In this document: one piece after another, positions 34,232 through 42,794 of the stretch
Numbering within the stretch: position 1 is the stretch's first letter
How the letters are laid out: every line of letters begins with the position of its first letter
Assembly (NCBI GenBank): GCA_015064885.1
Contig: SVRJ01000017.1
Location: 1 to 44,085 of the forward strand
Source: Oscillospiraceae bacterium
GTDB taxonomy: Bacteria > Bacillota > Clostridia > Oscillospirales > CAG-272
Length of the DNA stretch: 44,085 bases
Direction: 5' to 3'
Program-made: the position numbers and the translations under genes
The notes under the pieces: model-generated
Databases searched by the model: none
The model's input: only the letters and a program-made list of their open reading frames with translations
Told to the model about the DNA's origin: nothing

Positions 34232-36440
34232 ATTTTGATTTTTCGAGCGCCGCTCTCTTCTGCGCCATAACGAGACCGTAGTATATTCCCTTCTTTTCGA
34301 GAAGCTCTACGTGCGTTCCGTATTCGGCAAGCTTTCCGTGATCAAGCACAAGGATCTTATCTGCATTTCTGAGTGTAGAAAGTCTGTGTGCGATAGCGAG
34401 AGTGGTTCTTCCTGTAGTAAGCTTGTTGATAGCGTCCTGAATGAGCTTTTCCGTCTCGGTATCAAGTGCGGCAGTAGCTTCGTCAAGAATGAGTATCTTT
34501 GGGTCGTGTATAAGAGCGCGTGCGATAGCTATTCTTTGTCTTTCGCCGCCTGAGAGCGAATATCCCTTTTCACCGACCATAGTGTTATATCCTTGCGGGA
34601 GATTCATTATGAAGTCGTGTGCGTTTGCCATTCTCGCAGCGTTGATGACCTCCTCATTTGTGGCGTATGGCTTTGCATATCTTATATTATCGCGTATTGA
34701 TCCGGAGAAAAGGTGTGTCTCTTGAAGAACTACGCCTATCTGGGAACGCAGGGTCATCTGCGATATATCCTTGATATTTACGCCGTCTATTTCTATCTTA
34801 CCCTCGGTAACGTCGTAAAGACGCATTACGAGATTTATCAAGGTGGTCTTTCCGCATCCCGAGTGTCCGACTATACCTATCATTTCACCGCTATTGACCT
34901 TAACGTTGATGTTTTTAAGAACAGGGTTATAGGATTCATAGCCGAATGTAACGTGATCGACGTTGATATCACCCTTAATAGTGATGTTGTGCGGCTTGGC
35001 TATATCGAATACTTCGGGCTCCTCTTCAAGTATCTCAAGTATCTTTCCAAGAGAAGTGAGAAAGTTCGAGATGTTTCTGGGGATAGCCGTGATCTGCATC
35101 AGCGGTTCATAAATAATGTTTGCGTAAGTATTGAACTGGTTGAGTGTACCTACGTCCATAGTGCCGTGGAAGAGGAGTATGTTACCGTACATAAGAATGA
35201 GGTAGCTTCCGAGTCTTACGACAAGACCGAGTACAGGGAATACGGTATCAAACAGCTTTGCATTCGATTCATCCTGATGAGCCTGTTTGTTCGTACATTT
35301 CTCAAACGTTTTTATCGCCTGCTTTTCGTTGCCGTAAGCCTTTACAACACGGATACCGTTAAGAATGTCCTGGAGATGCATATTTGTTCTTCTCGCAAGG
35401 ACCCACGCCTTTACATTGCGCTTTTGCATGTACTTCCAGAATTTAAATATAAAAGTTATAGCAAACGGTAAAGGAATGAATACGAAAAGGCACATTACGG
35501 GATTAAGGCATATGAGAAGTATCAGTGCCAATACAAACGAGAATGCCTGAGCAAAATACGTGGGAAGCAGCGATGTGATGAAATGCTGAACAACGCTTAC
35601 GTCGTTGTTTATACGTCCCATGAGGTCTCCGGTAGATTTGTTCTGTATCGATGACATGGAGAGCATTTGTATCTTTTCGAAAAGAAGGGTACGGAGCATT
35701 CTCGTAAACTTGTTACCCGAAATAGCAGCCATTCTGCTCTGCATAACGTTAAGTATCCTGTGCACGAGGTCGAACATTACTATTGCGCAGATAATGAGAA
35801 GAAATCCGCTTATGCTTTTTCCCGTAATACCGGTTGCGGGTATAATGTACTCGTTGATCGCTATTTTTTGAATTGCGGGAACAACAAATCTGAATACCGT
35901 TGCGATTATAGCCGTAATGAGGGGAAACAGCATCATAAGACGCAGTCCCTTTGTCATTGCCCAGAGTTTAAGATATATTTCTTTTTTGCTCTGACAGAAT
36001 GGGCATATTTTTGTATGAACGACGTAAGGTCTGTTACATTTGGGGCAGAAGCGTTCCGGCTCGTTGCTTGTAAGCGCCTCTTTGTTATCTCCCTTGACGA
36101 GCATTTCACACGCTTGAACAATGACAGAATATCTCGGAAGGTTACGTCCGGAAATAAAGAGACACAAAAGCTCTGAATTTCCGTTTATTTTTGCATAAAA
36201 TCCGCAGCTGCCGTAGTGAGTTTCTACCGCAAAGTCTGACATTTCGGAGAGTTTGTACTTTTTAAGAAGGGCTCCGTTAAGGATCTTATATATGTGCTTA
36301 TCGGTAAACACCATAAAGCCCTCTACCTTTTTTTCCTCCTCAAAGTTATAAGGAAGACAGTACATTCTTCTTTCATCCGATGAAATATTTTGCTGAAGCA
36401 CTTCCTCGTCTATGGCGGGAAGATCAAACATCAATTTCAT
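34230..36440 (-). CDS. Half-size ABC exporter with PH-like and Zn-knuckle N-terminal extension (partner 2)
   Basis: 736 residues, about 150 more than a plain half-transporter. The first 120 look like a small beta-rich PH-like domain (VEGFMVFTDKHIYKI, LKKYKLSEMSDFAVE). Then comes a four-cysteine knuckle, Cys132, Cys135, Cys146, Cys149. The type IV exporter core follows with six membrane helices from about 165 to 460, then the nucleotide-binding domain: GIVGHSGCGKTT, SLSGGERQRIAIARAL and ILILDEATAALD with an intact catalytic Glu. GAGGTG lies 6 bases before the ATG, within the end of the DUF1854 gene, 9 bases away. It is the last gene of a three-gene operon and probably forms a heterodimer with the upstream ABC protein. 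The cargo is unknown. Confidence 0.88.
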   Translation of the reverse strand: MKLMFDLPAIDEEVLQQNISSDERRMYCLPYNFEEEKKVEGFMVFTDKHIYKILNGALLKKYKLSEMSDFAVETHYGSCGFYAKINGNSELLCLFISGRNLPRYSVIVQACEMLVKGDNKEALTSNEPERFCPKCNRPYVVHTKICPFCQSKKEIYLKLWAMTKGLRLMMLFPLITAIIATVFRFVVPAIQKIAINEYIIPATGITGKSISGFLLIICAIVMFDLVHRILNVMQSRMAAISGNKFTRMLRTLLFEKIQMLSMSSIQNKSTGDLMGRINNDVSVVQHFITSLLPTYFAQAFSFVLALILLICLNPVMCLFVFIPLPFAITFIFKFWKYMQKRNVKAWVLARRTNMHLQDILNGIRVVKAYGNEKQAIKTFEKCTNKQAHQDESNAKLFDTVFPVLGLVVRLGSYLILMYGNILLFHGTMDVGTLNQFNTYANIIYEPLMQITAIPRNISNFLTSLGKILEILEEEPEVFDIAKPHNITIKGDINVDHVTFGYESYNPVLKNINVKVNSGEMIGIVGHSGCGKTTLINLVMRLYDVTEGKIEIDGVNIKDISQMTLRSQIGVVLQETHLFSGSIRDNIRYAKPYATNEEVINAARMANAHDFIMNLPQGYNTMVGEKGYSLSGGERQRIAIARALIHDPKILILDEATAALDTETEKLIQDAINKLTTGRTTLAIAHRLSTLRNADKILVLDHGKLAEYGTHVELLEKKGIYYGLVMAQKRAALEKSK

Positions 36441-36449
36441 AGCGACACC

Positions 36450-37031
36450 TCACATATATATTTCAATATGGCGGAAGCTTGCCTTATCAAGTTTTTCGGG
36501 TTCGGTTATCTCAAAACAGTTACCGTCGATATCGTGTATAAATACTCTTCCGTCCTCGAGAGTTCTTATATTCGATGAAGGGTTATTCATGACAAAGCTT
36601 ATCTTACCGGCGCTTGTCTGCACCTCCCAATACGAATATCCGAATTTATCCTTGACAGAATATATTTTCGACAGCTGAGGCGTGAAATATCTGCGCTGAA
36701 GCTCTTCGCCAAGCAACTCCTGTGCCGCTTTATCAAAATCAGAAAGCTTTCTTATCATTCCGATCTCGTCACCTTTTCCCTTGTCCTTGGAATCCGGTTC
36801 TCTGATCGCGATAAATTCATCGGGGTCGGTTATAGGGAAAGAGCGGATAGGAAGCACACGCTCAAAAAATTCGACGCTTCCGTCATCGTTCTTAAGTTTG
36901 AGGGAAACGAGACCGCCTTCAGATCTTATGAATTCGGCATTTTCGGGGGTAAGCTGAACAGACTGTCTCTTTTTGAAGAGATCTATTTCTTCTTCTTCAG
37001 CTGCTGTATTTTTTATATTTTCGTCTTTCAT
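36450..37031 (-). CDS. DUF1854 domain protein
   Basis: 193 residues, soluble, no signal peptide. An acidic N-terminus (IKNTAAEEEEIDLF) precedes the DUF1854 fold, whose C-terminal half shows YFTPQLSKIYSVKDKFGYSY, MNNPSSNIRTLEDGRVFIHD and DIDGNCFEI, as in other family members. From memory, DUF1854 genes are commonly next to ABC exporters, and some are annotated as associated with cyanophycin metabolism, but no cyanophycin synthetase or cyanophycinase is in this window. AAGGAGG ends 8 bases before the ATG. It is placed exactly between the two ABC genes (gaps 16 and 9 bases), which argues for an accessory subunit or regulator of that transporter. Confidence 0.82.
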   Translation of the reverse strand: MKDENIKNTAAEEEEIDLFKKRQSVQLTPENAEFIRSEGGLVSLKLKNDDGSVEFFERVLPIRSFPITDPDEFIAIREPDSKDKGKGDEIGMIRKLSDFDKAAQELLGEELQRRYFTPQLSKIYSVKDKFGYSYWEVQTSAGKISFVMNNPSSNIRTLEDGRVFIHDIDGNCFEITEPEKLDKASFRHIEIYM

Positions 37032-37047
37032 GATTTGTTCCTCCTTG

Positions 37048-39339
37048 TCAGATACCCTGCATGACTTTTTTCATTTGTTCATTCTGGAGAGTATAGAGCT
37101 TATAGTAAACGCCTTTTTTCTCCAGAAGTTCTTCCGCAGTTCCGATTTCGGCCACCTCACCGTGTTCAATAGCCATAATTACATTGCAGTTTTTAAGGGT
37201 TGACAGTCGGTGAGCTATGGTAATTGTTGTTCTTCCTACGATCAGTTTGTCTATAGCCTCGCTTATGAGCTTTTCGGTCTGCGTATCCATCGCTGCCGTT
37301 GCTTCGTCGAGAATAAGAAGCTGCGGGGCAAGGAGCAATGCTCTTGCGATAGATATTCTCTGCCGTTCACCGCCTGAAAGTGTTCTGCTTCCGATACCTA
37401 CCATCGTTTCATATCCCTCGGGAAGATTGAGGATGAAATCGTGTGCGTTTGCCGCTTTAGCCGCAGCAACGACCTCGTCGAAGGTAGCTTCGGGTTTGGC
37501 GTACCTGATATTGTCGGCGATAGTTCCTTTGAAGAGGAATATTTCCTGAGAAACTATTGCGACATTCTTTCTGAGACATTCTGTTTTTATCTTTTTTACG
37601 TTTACACCGTCTATAGATACGCTTCCGCTTACCGTGTCGTACATACGTGTTATGAGGTTAGCAATAGTACTCTTTCCGCTTCCCGTGTGTCCGACGAGTC
37701 CAAGGTGATCTCCCGGCTTAAGTTCGAACGTGATATCCTTAAGAATAGGACGGTTGGGATTATAGTGGAAGCACACGTGATTGAATTTGATAGCGCCCTT
37801 GATATCCGGAATATCTACGGGGTCCTTGTCCTCAGTGATTTCGGGAATCATATCGAGAGTTTCGAACATACGCATAGCGGAGTTCATGGTATCTGTAAGA
37901 AGGTTTGTAAAGTTTGTGAAAAAGTTAAGAGGACCAAATATCATACCTACGTATCCGAGATAGGTGGTCAGGTCACCGTACGTCATCTGCTGATTCATTA
38001 CGTTGATACCGCCGAACCCCCATATTGCCTGGCTCGAGATACCGATAAGCAAGCTTACTACGGGGAATATAGTAAGAGATACGATATTTGTCTGAAGGTT
38101 AGCGTTAAAGAGATTTGTGGAATACTTATAGAAGCGGTTGCTTTCATCATCTTCCTTGGCAAATGCCTTTACAACTCTTATACCGTTAAGAGAGTCTCCG
38201 AGAAAAGCATTGAGCGAGGAGGAATGTCTCCACTGCTTGTTGTACATTCTCCAAAGCTTGGGAAGCATTATTTTGAATATAAGAACGATTATCGGTACCG
38301 GTATAAACACTATAAGAGTAAGCTTCCAGTTGATAGTGAACAGGAATATAGTAAGTCCGACAAAGTTGAGAAGATGAACGATAAGATACGGAACACCGTC
38401 GATATAGAAGTTTCTTATTCTTACAGCGTCGTAGTTAACGCGGTTAATAAGTCTTCCGGTCGGATTCTGATTGAAATATGAAAGAGAGAGCTTGTTCATT
38501 GCTCTGAAGATGTCGTTCTTCATATTTCGCGTAACTCTTGTAGACATATAAGCATTACAACGGTTCTGAACTATACTTACCGTAAGGGAAAGTATAGCCA
38601 TGCCGATGATGATTCCTACAACGATATAGACGTATTTTATATCGTGAAGTTTACCGGTTATCATCTCACCCGCTTCATTGTAGGTGGGCTTGCTGATTAC
38701 CTGGTCGAAAAGCAGCTTACCGTTAAGGATAGGACTGAGAAGAGATATAACGGAAGAAGCGAGCATACATACGAGAACAACTGCAAGATTTGCTTTGAAG
38801 GGCTTGAAATAAGAAAGCATTCTTACGATAGTTCCCTTTTTGTTTATACAGTGTGTACATATTCTTCTCTGTTGGTTTTCATATACTCTTCCGCACTTAG
38901 GGCATTTTGCATTGAATTGCTCAAAGATCGGGTCATCCTCGGTTACGCTTATTCCGTTTTCAAGACGTTCCCAGATGGTTACGAACGCAAGAAGCTTACA
39001 TTTGCATGCATTTGTACAGTTTCCGAGTATCACTGTATGTTTTTCATCTGAATCGGTAGTTTTTTTGTGAGAGAGGACTCTGTTTGAGGTTGTATAGCTG
39101 TCGATATAGGTTCCGGAAAGCTCTGAAATAGGGGTGGATGAAAAGCTCTCTTTATTTATATCAACACTGCAGAGTGTTTTTTCGGAAAAATTAAGCAACA
39201 GCCAACATTCTCCGAAATCTCCGTTCATATCGAGGTCGAGCTTGAGTGCCGCCTCTATGTTTTGCTCGTTGATCGCATTTGCATTTAAGATCTCAAGCAA
39301 TTTTTCGGTAGGCTTATCAAGAGGTAAGATAGTCAACAC
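37048..39339 (-). CDS. Half-size ABC exporter with N-terminal extension and Zn knuckle (partner 1)
   Basis: 763 residues. About 140 N-terminal residues form a beta-rich module (CWLLLNFSEKTLCSVD, TPISELSGTYIDSY), similar in pattern to the partner's, with an extra Cys cluster NCTNACKC at 107-114. A four-Cys knuckle follows: Cys146, Cys149, Cys161, Cys164. The exporter core has six helices from about 180 to 475. The ATPase domain shows [28 protein letters not shown] and LLILDEATAAMD with catalytic Glu, so both sites of a heterodimer would be competent. The start is uncertain: GTG at 39339 follows AAAGGA by one base, and TTG is the next codon. It heads the ABC-DUF1854-ABC operon. No clear promoter was found in the 203-base region upstream. 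Confidence 0.86.
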   Translation of the reverse strand: MLTILPLDKPTEKLLEILNANAINEQNIEAALKLDLDMNGDFGECWLLLNFSEKTLCSVDINKESFSSTPISELSGTYIDSYTTSNRVLSHKKTTDSDEKHTVILGNCTNACKCKLLAFVTIWERLENGISVTEDDPIFEQFNAKCPKCGRVYENQQRRICTHCINKKGTIVRMLSYFKPFKANLAVVLVCMLASSVISLLSPILNGKLLFDQVISKPTYNEAGEMITGKLHDIKYVYIVVGIIIGMAILSLTVSIVQNRCNAYMSTRVTRNMKNDIFRAMNKLSLSYFNQNPTGRLINRVNYDAVRIRNFYIDGVPYLIVHLLNFVGLTIFLFTINWKLTLIVFIPVPIIVLIFKIMLPKLWRMYNKQWRHSSSLNAFLGDSLNGIRVVKAFAKEDDESNRFYKYSTNLFNANLQTNIVSLTIFPVVSLLIGISSQAIWGFGGINVMNQQMTYGDLTTYLGYVGMIFGPLNFFTNFTNLLTDTMNSAMRMFETLDMIPEITEDKDPVDIPDIKGAIKFNHVCFHYNPNRPILKDITFELKPGDHLGLVGHTGSGKSTIANLITRMYDTVSGSVSIDGVNVKKIKTECLRKNVAIVSQEIFLFKGTIADNIRYAKPEATFDEVVAAAKAANAHDFILNLPEGYETMVGIGSRTLSGGERQRISIARALLLAPQLLILDEATAAMDTQTEKLISEAIDKLIVGRTTITIAHRLSTLKNCNVIMAIEHGEVAEIGTAEELLEKKGVYYKLYTLQNEQMKKVMQGI

Positions 39340-39542
39340 ATCCTTTCTTTAGTGATGCCGCCAGGAATGATGGCATCTCAGAAAAAGTATCGTTTTTTAC
39401 ACATAAAAAGCATGTAGATATAAAATATCCCTTACCGCAGCAAAGAATGATCCATGCGAATAAAAATGTCGTCATCATAACGTTTAATTTCGAATGGAAG
39501 AACAAAGGCAACGGCAAGGGATAGATACATAGCTATGGGAGT
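39340..39542. other. 203-base intergenic region between the ABC operon and the PHP gene
   Basis: No gene is supported. It holds one imperfectly placed hairpin, GATGCC / GGCATC (39354-39359 / 39372-39377, 12-base loop), just upstream of the ABC ribosome site and without a T run. I see neither a convincing promoter for the ABC operon nor a terminator for the PHP gene, so read-through is possible. Confidence 0.5.
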
Positions 39543-40496
39543 TTATTTTACGTAGTCGGCAAGGTCGCTTTCGGTTATTCCGCATACTTCGGAAATAACG
39601 TCGCCCTGTCTGATATTGTCGAGTCCTGCAAGTGAGTGAGAGTCGGTGCCGAATGTGAATTTACATCCTGCCTGCTTTGCAAGCTTCAGCATTCTTATAC
39701 CGGCTTCATTTGCGTAGTTGTCAGCTTTTTGATTGATGGCTCCGGTATTTACTTCTATGTAAACACCGAGCTTTTTTGCCTCTTCAAAGCAAGAAAGATA
39801 ATCTTCATCGCTGACAGAATTCATGATAGCGCATCTGGTTTCGGAACCAAATCCGCAGGGGTGGAACGGATGAGCTACAGACGTCGGAACGGTTTTGGCA
39901 AGCTTTATAAACTCGGGATTGTTCATAAGCTGATGGAAGGACGTTACCATAAAATCTGCGTGATATTTCATCACAGCCTCAAGCGATACACCGCAGAGAG
40001 CCTCAACGTCGTTATTACTGAGCGAATTTACCATCTTCTTTACAAGCGGTTCGCTGAGATCCGGGAATGCGGCAGCAACTTTTTCTCTGAGAAGTCCTCT
40101 GTATTCTTTTACTTCGGGCATCTCGTTTATAACAAAATTCTTCATATGTGTATGCGTATGAGGAATAAGAACATAATCAAATCGTGCTCCGGTCTCTGCG
40201 AGGATGCCGAGCGTGTCGGTAGCTCCGAGATATTCTGATTCGGTTCCTATAAGGACCTTTACGTCTCCGGTGTCCTTCGGAACAGAATTCCTTGCTTCAA
40301 GACCGTAATTGATCATCTGCTTCTGATACCATCCGCTTGCACCGGGAACCTTCTCATCCCACAGATGATTTGAAATACCAAACACCTTGTGTCCAAGTTC
40401 GCGTGCTTTGTTTACAAAGTTTTCTACCGTTGCGACCGGGTCATAGCAACATGAAGAAAGAAGCGAGTGATTGTGCACATCATGTAAAATCTTCAT
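39543..40496 (-). CDS. PHP-domain metal-dependent hydrolase (histidinol-phosphatase-like)
   Basis: 317 residues of the PHP superfamily, a barrel with a trinuclear metal site. Ligand motifs in order are HDVHNH at 5-10, GTESEYLG, HTHTHM, SFHQLM, SVAHPFHP and GTDSHSLAG near the C-terminus. Relatives include HisK-type histidinol phosphatases and trinucleotide or phosphoesterases, so the substrate is open; no histidine genes are nearby. The ATG at 40496 gives the usual MKILHDVHNH start, but its AAAGGAG site is 24 bases upstream, separated by a hairpin; an in-frame TTG at 40502 and a CTG at 40514 are alternatives. It has its own promoter. Confidence 0.85.
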   Translation of the reverse strand: MKILHDVHNHSLLSSCCYDPVATVENFVNKARELGHKVFGISNHLWDEKVPGASGWYQKQMINYGLEARNSVPKDTGDVKVLIGTESEYLGATDTLGILAETGARFDYVLIPHTHTHMKNFVINEMPEVKEYRGLLREKVAAAFPDLSEPLVKKMVNSLSNNDVEALCGVSLEAVMKYHADFMVTSFHQLMNNPEFIKLAKTVPTSVAHPFHPCGFGSETRCAIMNSVSDEDYLSCFEEAKKLGVYIEVNTGAINQKADNYANEAGIRMLKLAKQAGCKFTFGTDSHSLAGLDNIRQGDVISEVCGITESDLADYVK

Positions 40497-40506
40497 AATC
40501 AAATTT

Positions 40507-40549
40507 CCGCACAGTAGCGGCTCCTTTATGTTTTTGGCATTTGCCGCTA
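40507..40549 (-). promoter_or_regulatory. Alternative hairpins in the PHP gene leader
   Basis: TAGCGGC (40549-40543) can pair over 7 bp with GCCGCTA, looping AAAGGA between; the same CCGC can instead pair with GCGG (stem 40520-40507) just after the ribosome site. The two are mutually exclusive. The first base of the long stem may lie at or before the transcript start. Confidence 0.4.
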
Positions 40550-40551
40550 TT

Positions 40552-40580
40552 ATTTTATCATTTTTAAGTTGCCTTGTCAA
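40552..40580 (-). promoter_or_regulatory. Promoter of the PHP gene
   Basis: Leftward TTGACA (40580-40575), 17-base spacer ending ATGA, TAAAAT (40557-40552). Confidence 0.85.
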
Positions 40581-40671
40581 TAGGATATTAAAAAAAGATG
40601 ATTATTTTAAATTGCGTTTCACGTCGTTAACATTTAAAGATAAAATCGAAAATAAATTATCTTAAAACATA

Positions 40672-40726
40672 AAAAAAACAAAGCCTTATGCCATTTATAA
40701 CACGGTTATAAAGTCACATAAGGCTT
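40672..40726 (-). terminator. Terminator of the pot operon
   Basis: Perfect 10-bp outer stem 40681-40690 / 40717-40726 enclosing a second perfect stem TTATAAC / GTTATAA (40695-40701 / 40705-40711). Leftward it is followed by TTTGTTTTTTTT, a strong T tract, so it ends the polyamine operon. Confidence 0.85.
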
Positions 40727-40771
40727 ATTGTTTTTCAATTGAAAGTTTAAAATGTTAATTTAATATTAACA

Positions 40772-41980
40772 TCAATATTTTGATAATCTGCGTTTTCTTA
40801 TTGACGCAGTTATCCACAGAGTAAGTATGCCGACAGCCAAAACGATAGAAAGAATATATATGCCTGCGTCCTGACTTCCGTAGGACATGAGCTCTTCCCA
40901 AAGCTGGCTTTCATATCTTCTCATTTCTTCTGAAAGGTTGAGATAGGATTCTGTTCTGAAGGCGGTTGCCTGAGGATACAGTATCTCAAGCGCATCCGGA
41001 TGCATTTCCTGTATATATTCGATATACTCTTCATTTTGCGGTACAAGAGTGTTGGGAGAAGCGTAGCAGATATACTCGGCATTCGCCACGGCTATTTCCT
41101 CGGAAAGCAGAAAATCTATATAGAGCATAGCCTCTTCGATGTTTTTCGATCCTTTGGGAATACACATAGCATCTACGAAGAAGTTAGTTCCCTCCTTCGG
41201 ATAGTAGAATGCGAGATCGTCGTTTTCGGAGTACATAGTGAGAAAATCTCCTGCGTAGTATGTGGCTACGGCAGCGTTTCCGCCTTGCATTTTCAGAAAG
41301 ACCTCATCCATAACGTAACCCTGAAGTAAGGGTTTCTGCTCCTTCAATTTCTCGAGAGCCTCGAGCCAATCCGCCTTGTCGTCGGAGTTGACACTTTTTC
41401 CGAGTAAGAACTGAGCCGTGGCAAAGGCATCTCTTGAGTTGTTGAAATTGAGTATCTGTCCCTTATATTTTTCATTCCACAAGAGATTCCAGCTTCCGGT
41501 ATCTTCTGACACCACTTTCGTGGAATCGTAGATCACACCAACCATACCTACGCTGTAAGGAACAGAATATTCGTTATTCGGGTCATATTCAAGGTTCTTG
41601 TATCTGTCGTCAATATACTTATAGTTTTCGAGCTTTGAGACGTCTATTTTTTCAAGCATATTTTCTTCGATCATTCTTGATATCATATAATCGGACGGAA
41701 AAATAACGTCATAGCTTGATCCGCCGGCTTTGAGCTTTCCGTAAAGGTCCTCGTTGCTGGCGTAATTGATATAATTTATCTTTATGTGAGGATATTTCTC
41801 CTCAAAGGCCTTGTTTACGTCAACGGTATCATCGCTGCCGTCAGAGATATATTCGCCCCAATTATAGATATTGAGGGTTACCTGCTCGGCGGCGGATACG
41901 GGTGATATAGCCATTGAGAATGCGAAAAGCAAATTGATGCAAATCAAAGAAAAAGACAGGATTCTTTTCAATTCAAACAC
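40772..41980 (-). CDS. potD: Spermidine/putrescine-binding protein with C-terminal membrane anchor
   Basis: 402 residues. A signal peptide (hydrophobic to about residue 29, AISPVSA before AEQ) has no lipobox. The mature domain is a type I polyamine-binding fold: LNIYNWGEYISDG, KLKAGGSSYDVIFPSDYMI, YSVPYSVGMVGVIYDS, and WNLLWNEKYKGQI. Near the end, about 372-394 is a strong hydrophobic helix followed by RKRRLSKY, so the protein appears anchored by its C-terminus. Start is uncertain: GTG at 41980 is 2 bases after AAGGAG, while an in-frame TTG at 41971 gives MKRILSF with 11-base spacing. It overlaps potC by 8 bases and is the last gene of the operon. Confidence 0.9.
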   Translation of the reverse strand: MFELKRILSFSLICINLLFAFSMAISPVSAAEQVTLNIYNWGEYISDGSDDTVDVNKAFEEKYPHIKINYINYASNEDLYGKLKAGGSSYDVIFPSDYMISRMIEENMLEKIDVSKLENYKYIDDRYKNLEYDPNNEYSVPYSVGMVGVIYDSTKVVSEDTGSWNLLWNEKYKGQILNFNNSRDAFATAQFLLGKSVNSDDKADWLEALEKLKEQKPLLQGYVMDEVFLKMQGGNAAVATYYAGDFLTMYSENDDLAFYYPKEGTNFFVDAMCIPKGSKNIEEAMLYIDFLLSEEIAVANAEYICYASPNTLVPQNEEYIEYIQEMHPDALEILYPQATAFRTESYLNLSEEMRRYESQLWEELMSYGSQDAGIYILSIVLAVGILTLWITASIRKRRLSKY

Positions 41981-42794
41981 TTCTCCTTTTTCCTTTTTTC
42001 TTTTTTATAGCTCTTTCCTCCTTGCTCGGAAGATTTATAATAACAAGAAGAATGAAAATAACTATGAAAATAAGTGTTGACAGCGCGTACATATCCGGCT
42101 TTACCGTTTTCTTTGTCATAGAATAAATGTACATCGGAAGGGTCTGGAAGTCTACGCCGCTTGTGAAGTTTGAAATAACAAAATCATCAAGTGAAAGTGT
42201 AAATGCCATTATAGCGCCGGTCATTATTCCCGGTGTTATGGAGGGAAGCTCTACCTTGTAAAAGGCTTGCGTGGGTGTGCAACCGAGGTCTAGCGCGGCT
42301 TCGACGAGGTGCTTATCCATCTGCTTGAATTTCGGAAGAACAGACATTATAACATACGGGAGGTTAAAGGTAACGTGCGCTATAAGCAGGGTCCAGAAAT
42401 TAAGCGCATGATCAAAAAGCATTATTCTTCCGATAAAGACGAATACAAGCATAAGAGATATACCTGTTACTATATCCGGATTTACCATAGGAAGATTCGT
42501 TCCCATCATAACAGCGTTCTTAAGCTTTTTATTGCGCATTCTATCGATTCCGAGCGCAGCAAACGTTCCTATAAGCGTTGATATCAAGGACGAAAGAACA
42601 GCAAGTAAAAACGTGTTCCACAGCGCATTCATAGCGACGCTGTCCTTGAAAAACTCTTTATACCACTTGAGTGAAAATCCGCTGAACACCGCAAGGCTTT
42701 GTCCCTCATTGAACGAGAAAAACATCATAACAACGATTGGGGCGTAAAGAAGCGCGAAAATAACTGTGAGATATACTTTTGAATAAGTCTTCAT
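41973..42794 (-). CDS. potC: Spermidine/putrescine ABC transporter permease PotC
   Basis: 273 residues, six predicted membrane helices. The EAA loop EAALDLGCTPTQAFYKVELPS lies in the cytoplasmic loop that contacts PotA. FSFNEGQSLAVFSGFSLKWYKEFF after the first helix and SLDDFVISNFTSG near the end are typical of PotC. The C-terminal tail is basic (KKKKGKRRS). The ATG overlaps the potB stop (ATGA) and its end overlaps potD, so translation of the operon is tightly coupled. Confidence 0.95.
   Translation of the reverse strand: MKTYSKVYLTVIFALLYAPIVVMMFFSFNEGQSLAVFSGFSLKWYKEFFKDSVAMNALWNTFLLAVLSSLISTLIGTFAALGIDRMRNKKLKNAVMMGTNLPMVNPDIVTGISLMLVFVFIGRIMLFDHALNFWTLLIAHVTFNLPYVIMSVLPKFKQMDKHLVEAALDLGCTPTQAFYKVELPSITPGIMTGAIMAFTLSLDDFVISNFTSGVDFQTLPMYIYSMTKKTVKPDMYALSTLIFIVIFILLVIINLPSKEERAIKKKKGKRRSV

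Noticed and set aside
39317-39517. Possible 66-residue leader protein upstream of the first ABC exporter gene, starting with a hydrophobic stretch
   Set aside because: It would start at TTG with no ribosome site and overlaps the start of the ABC gene. I see no support for translation.
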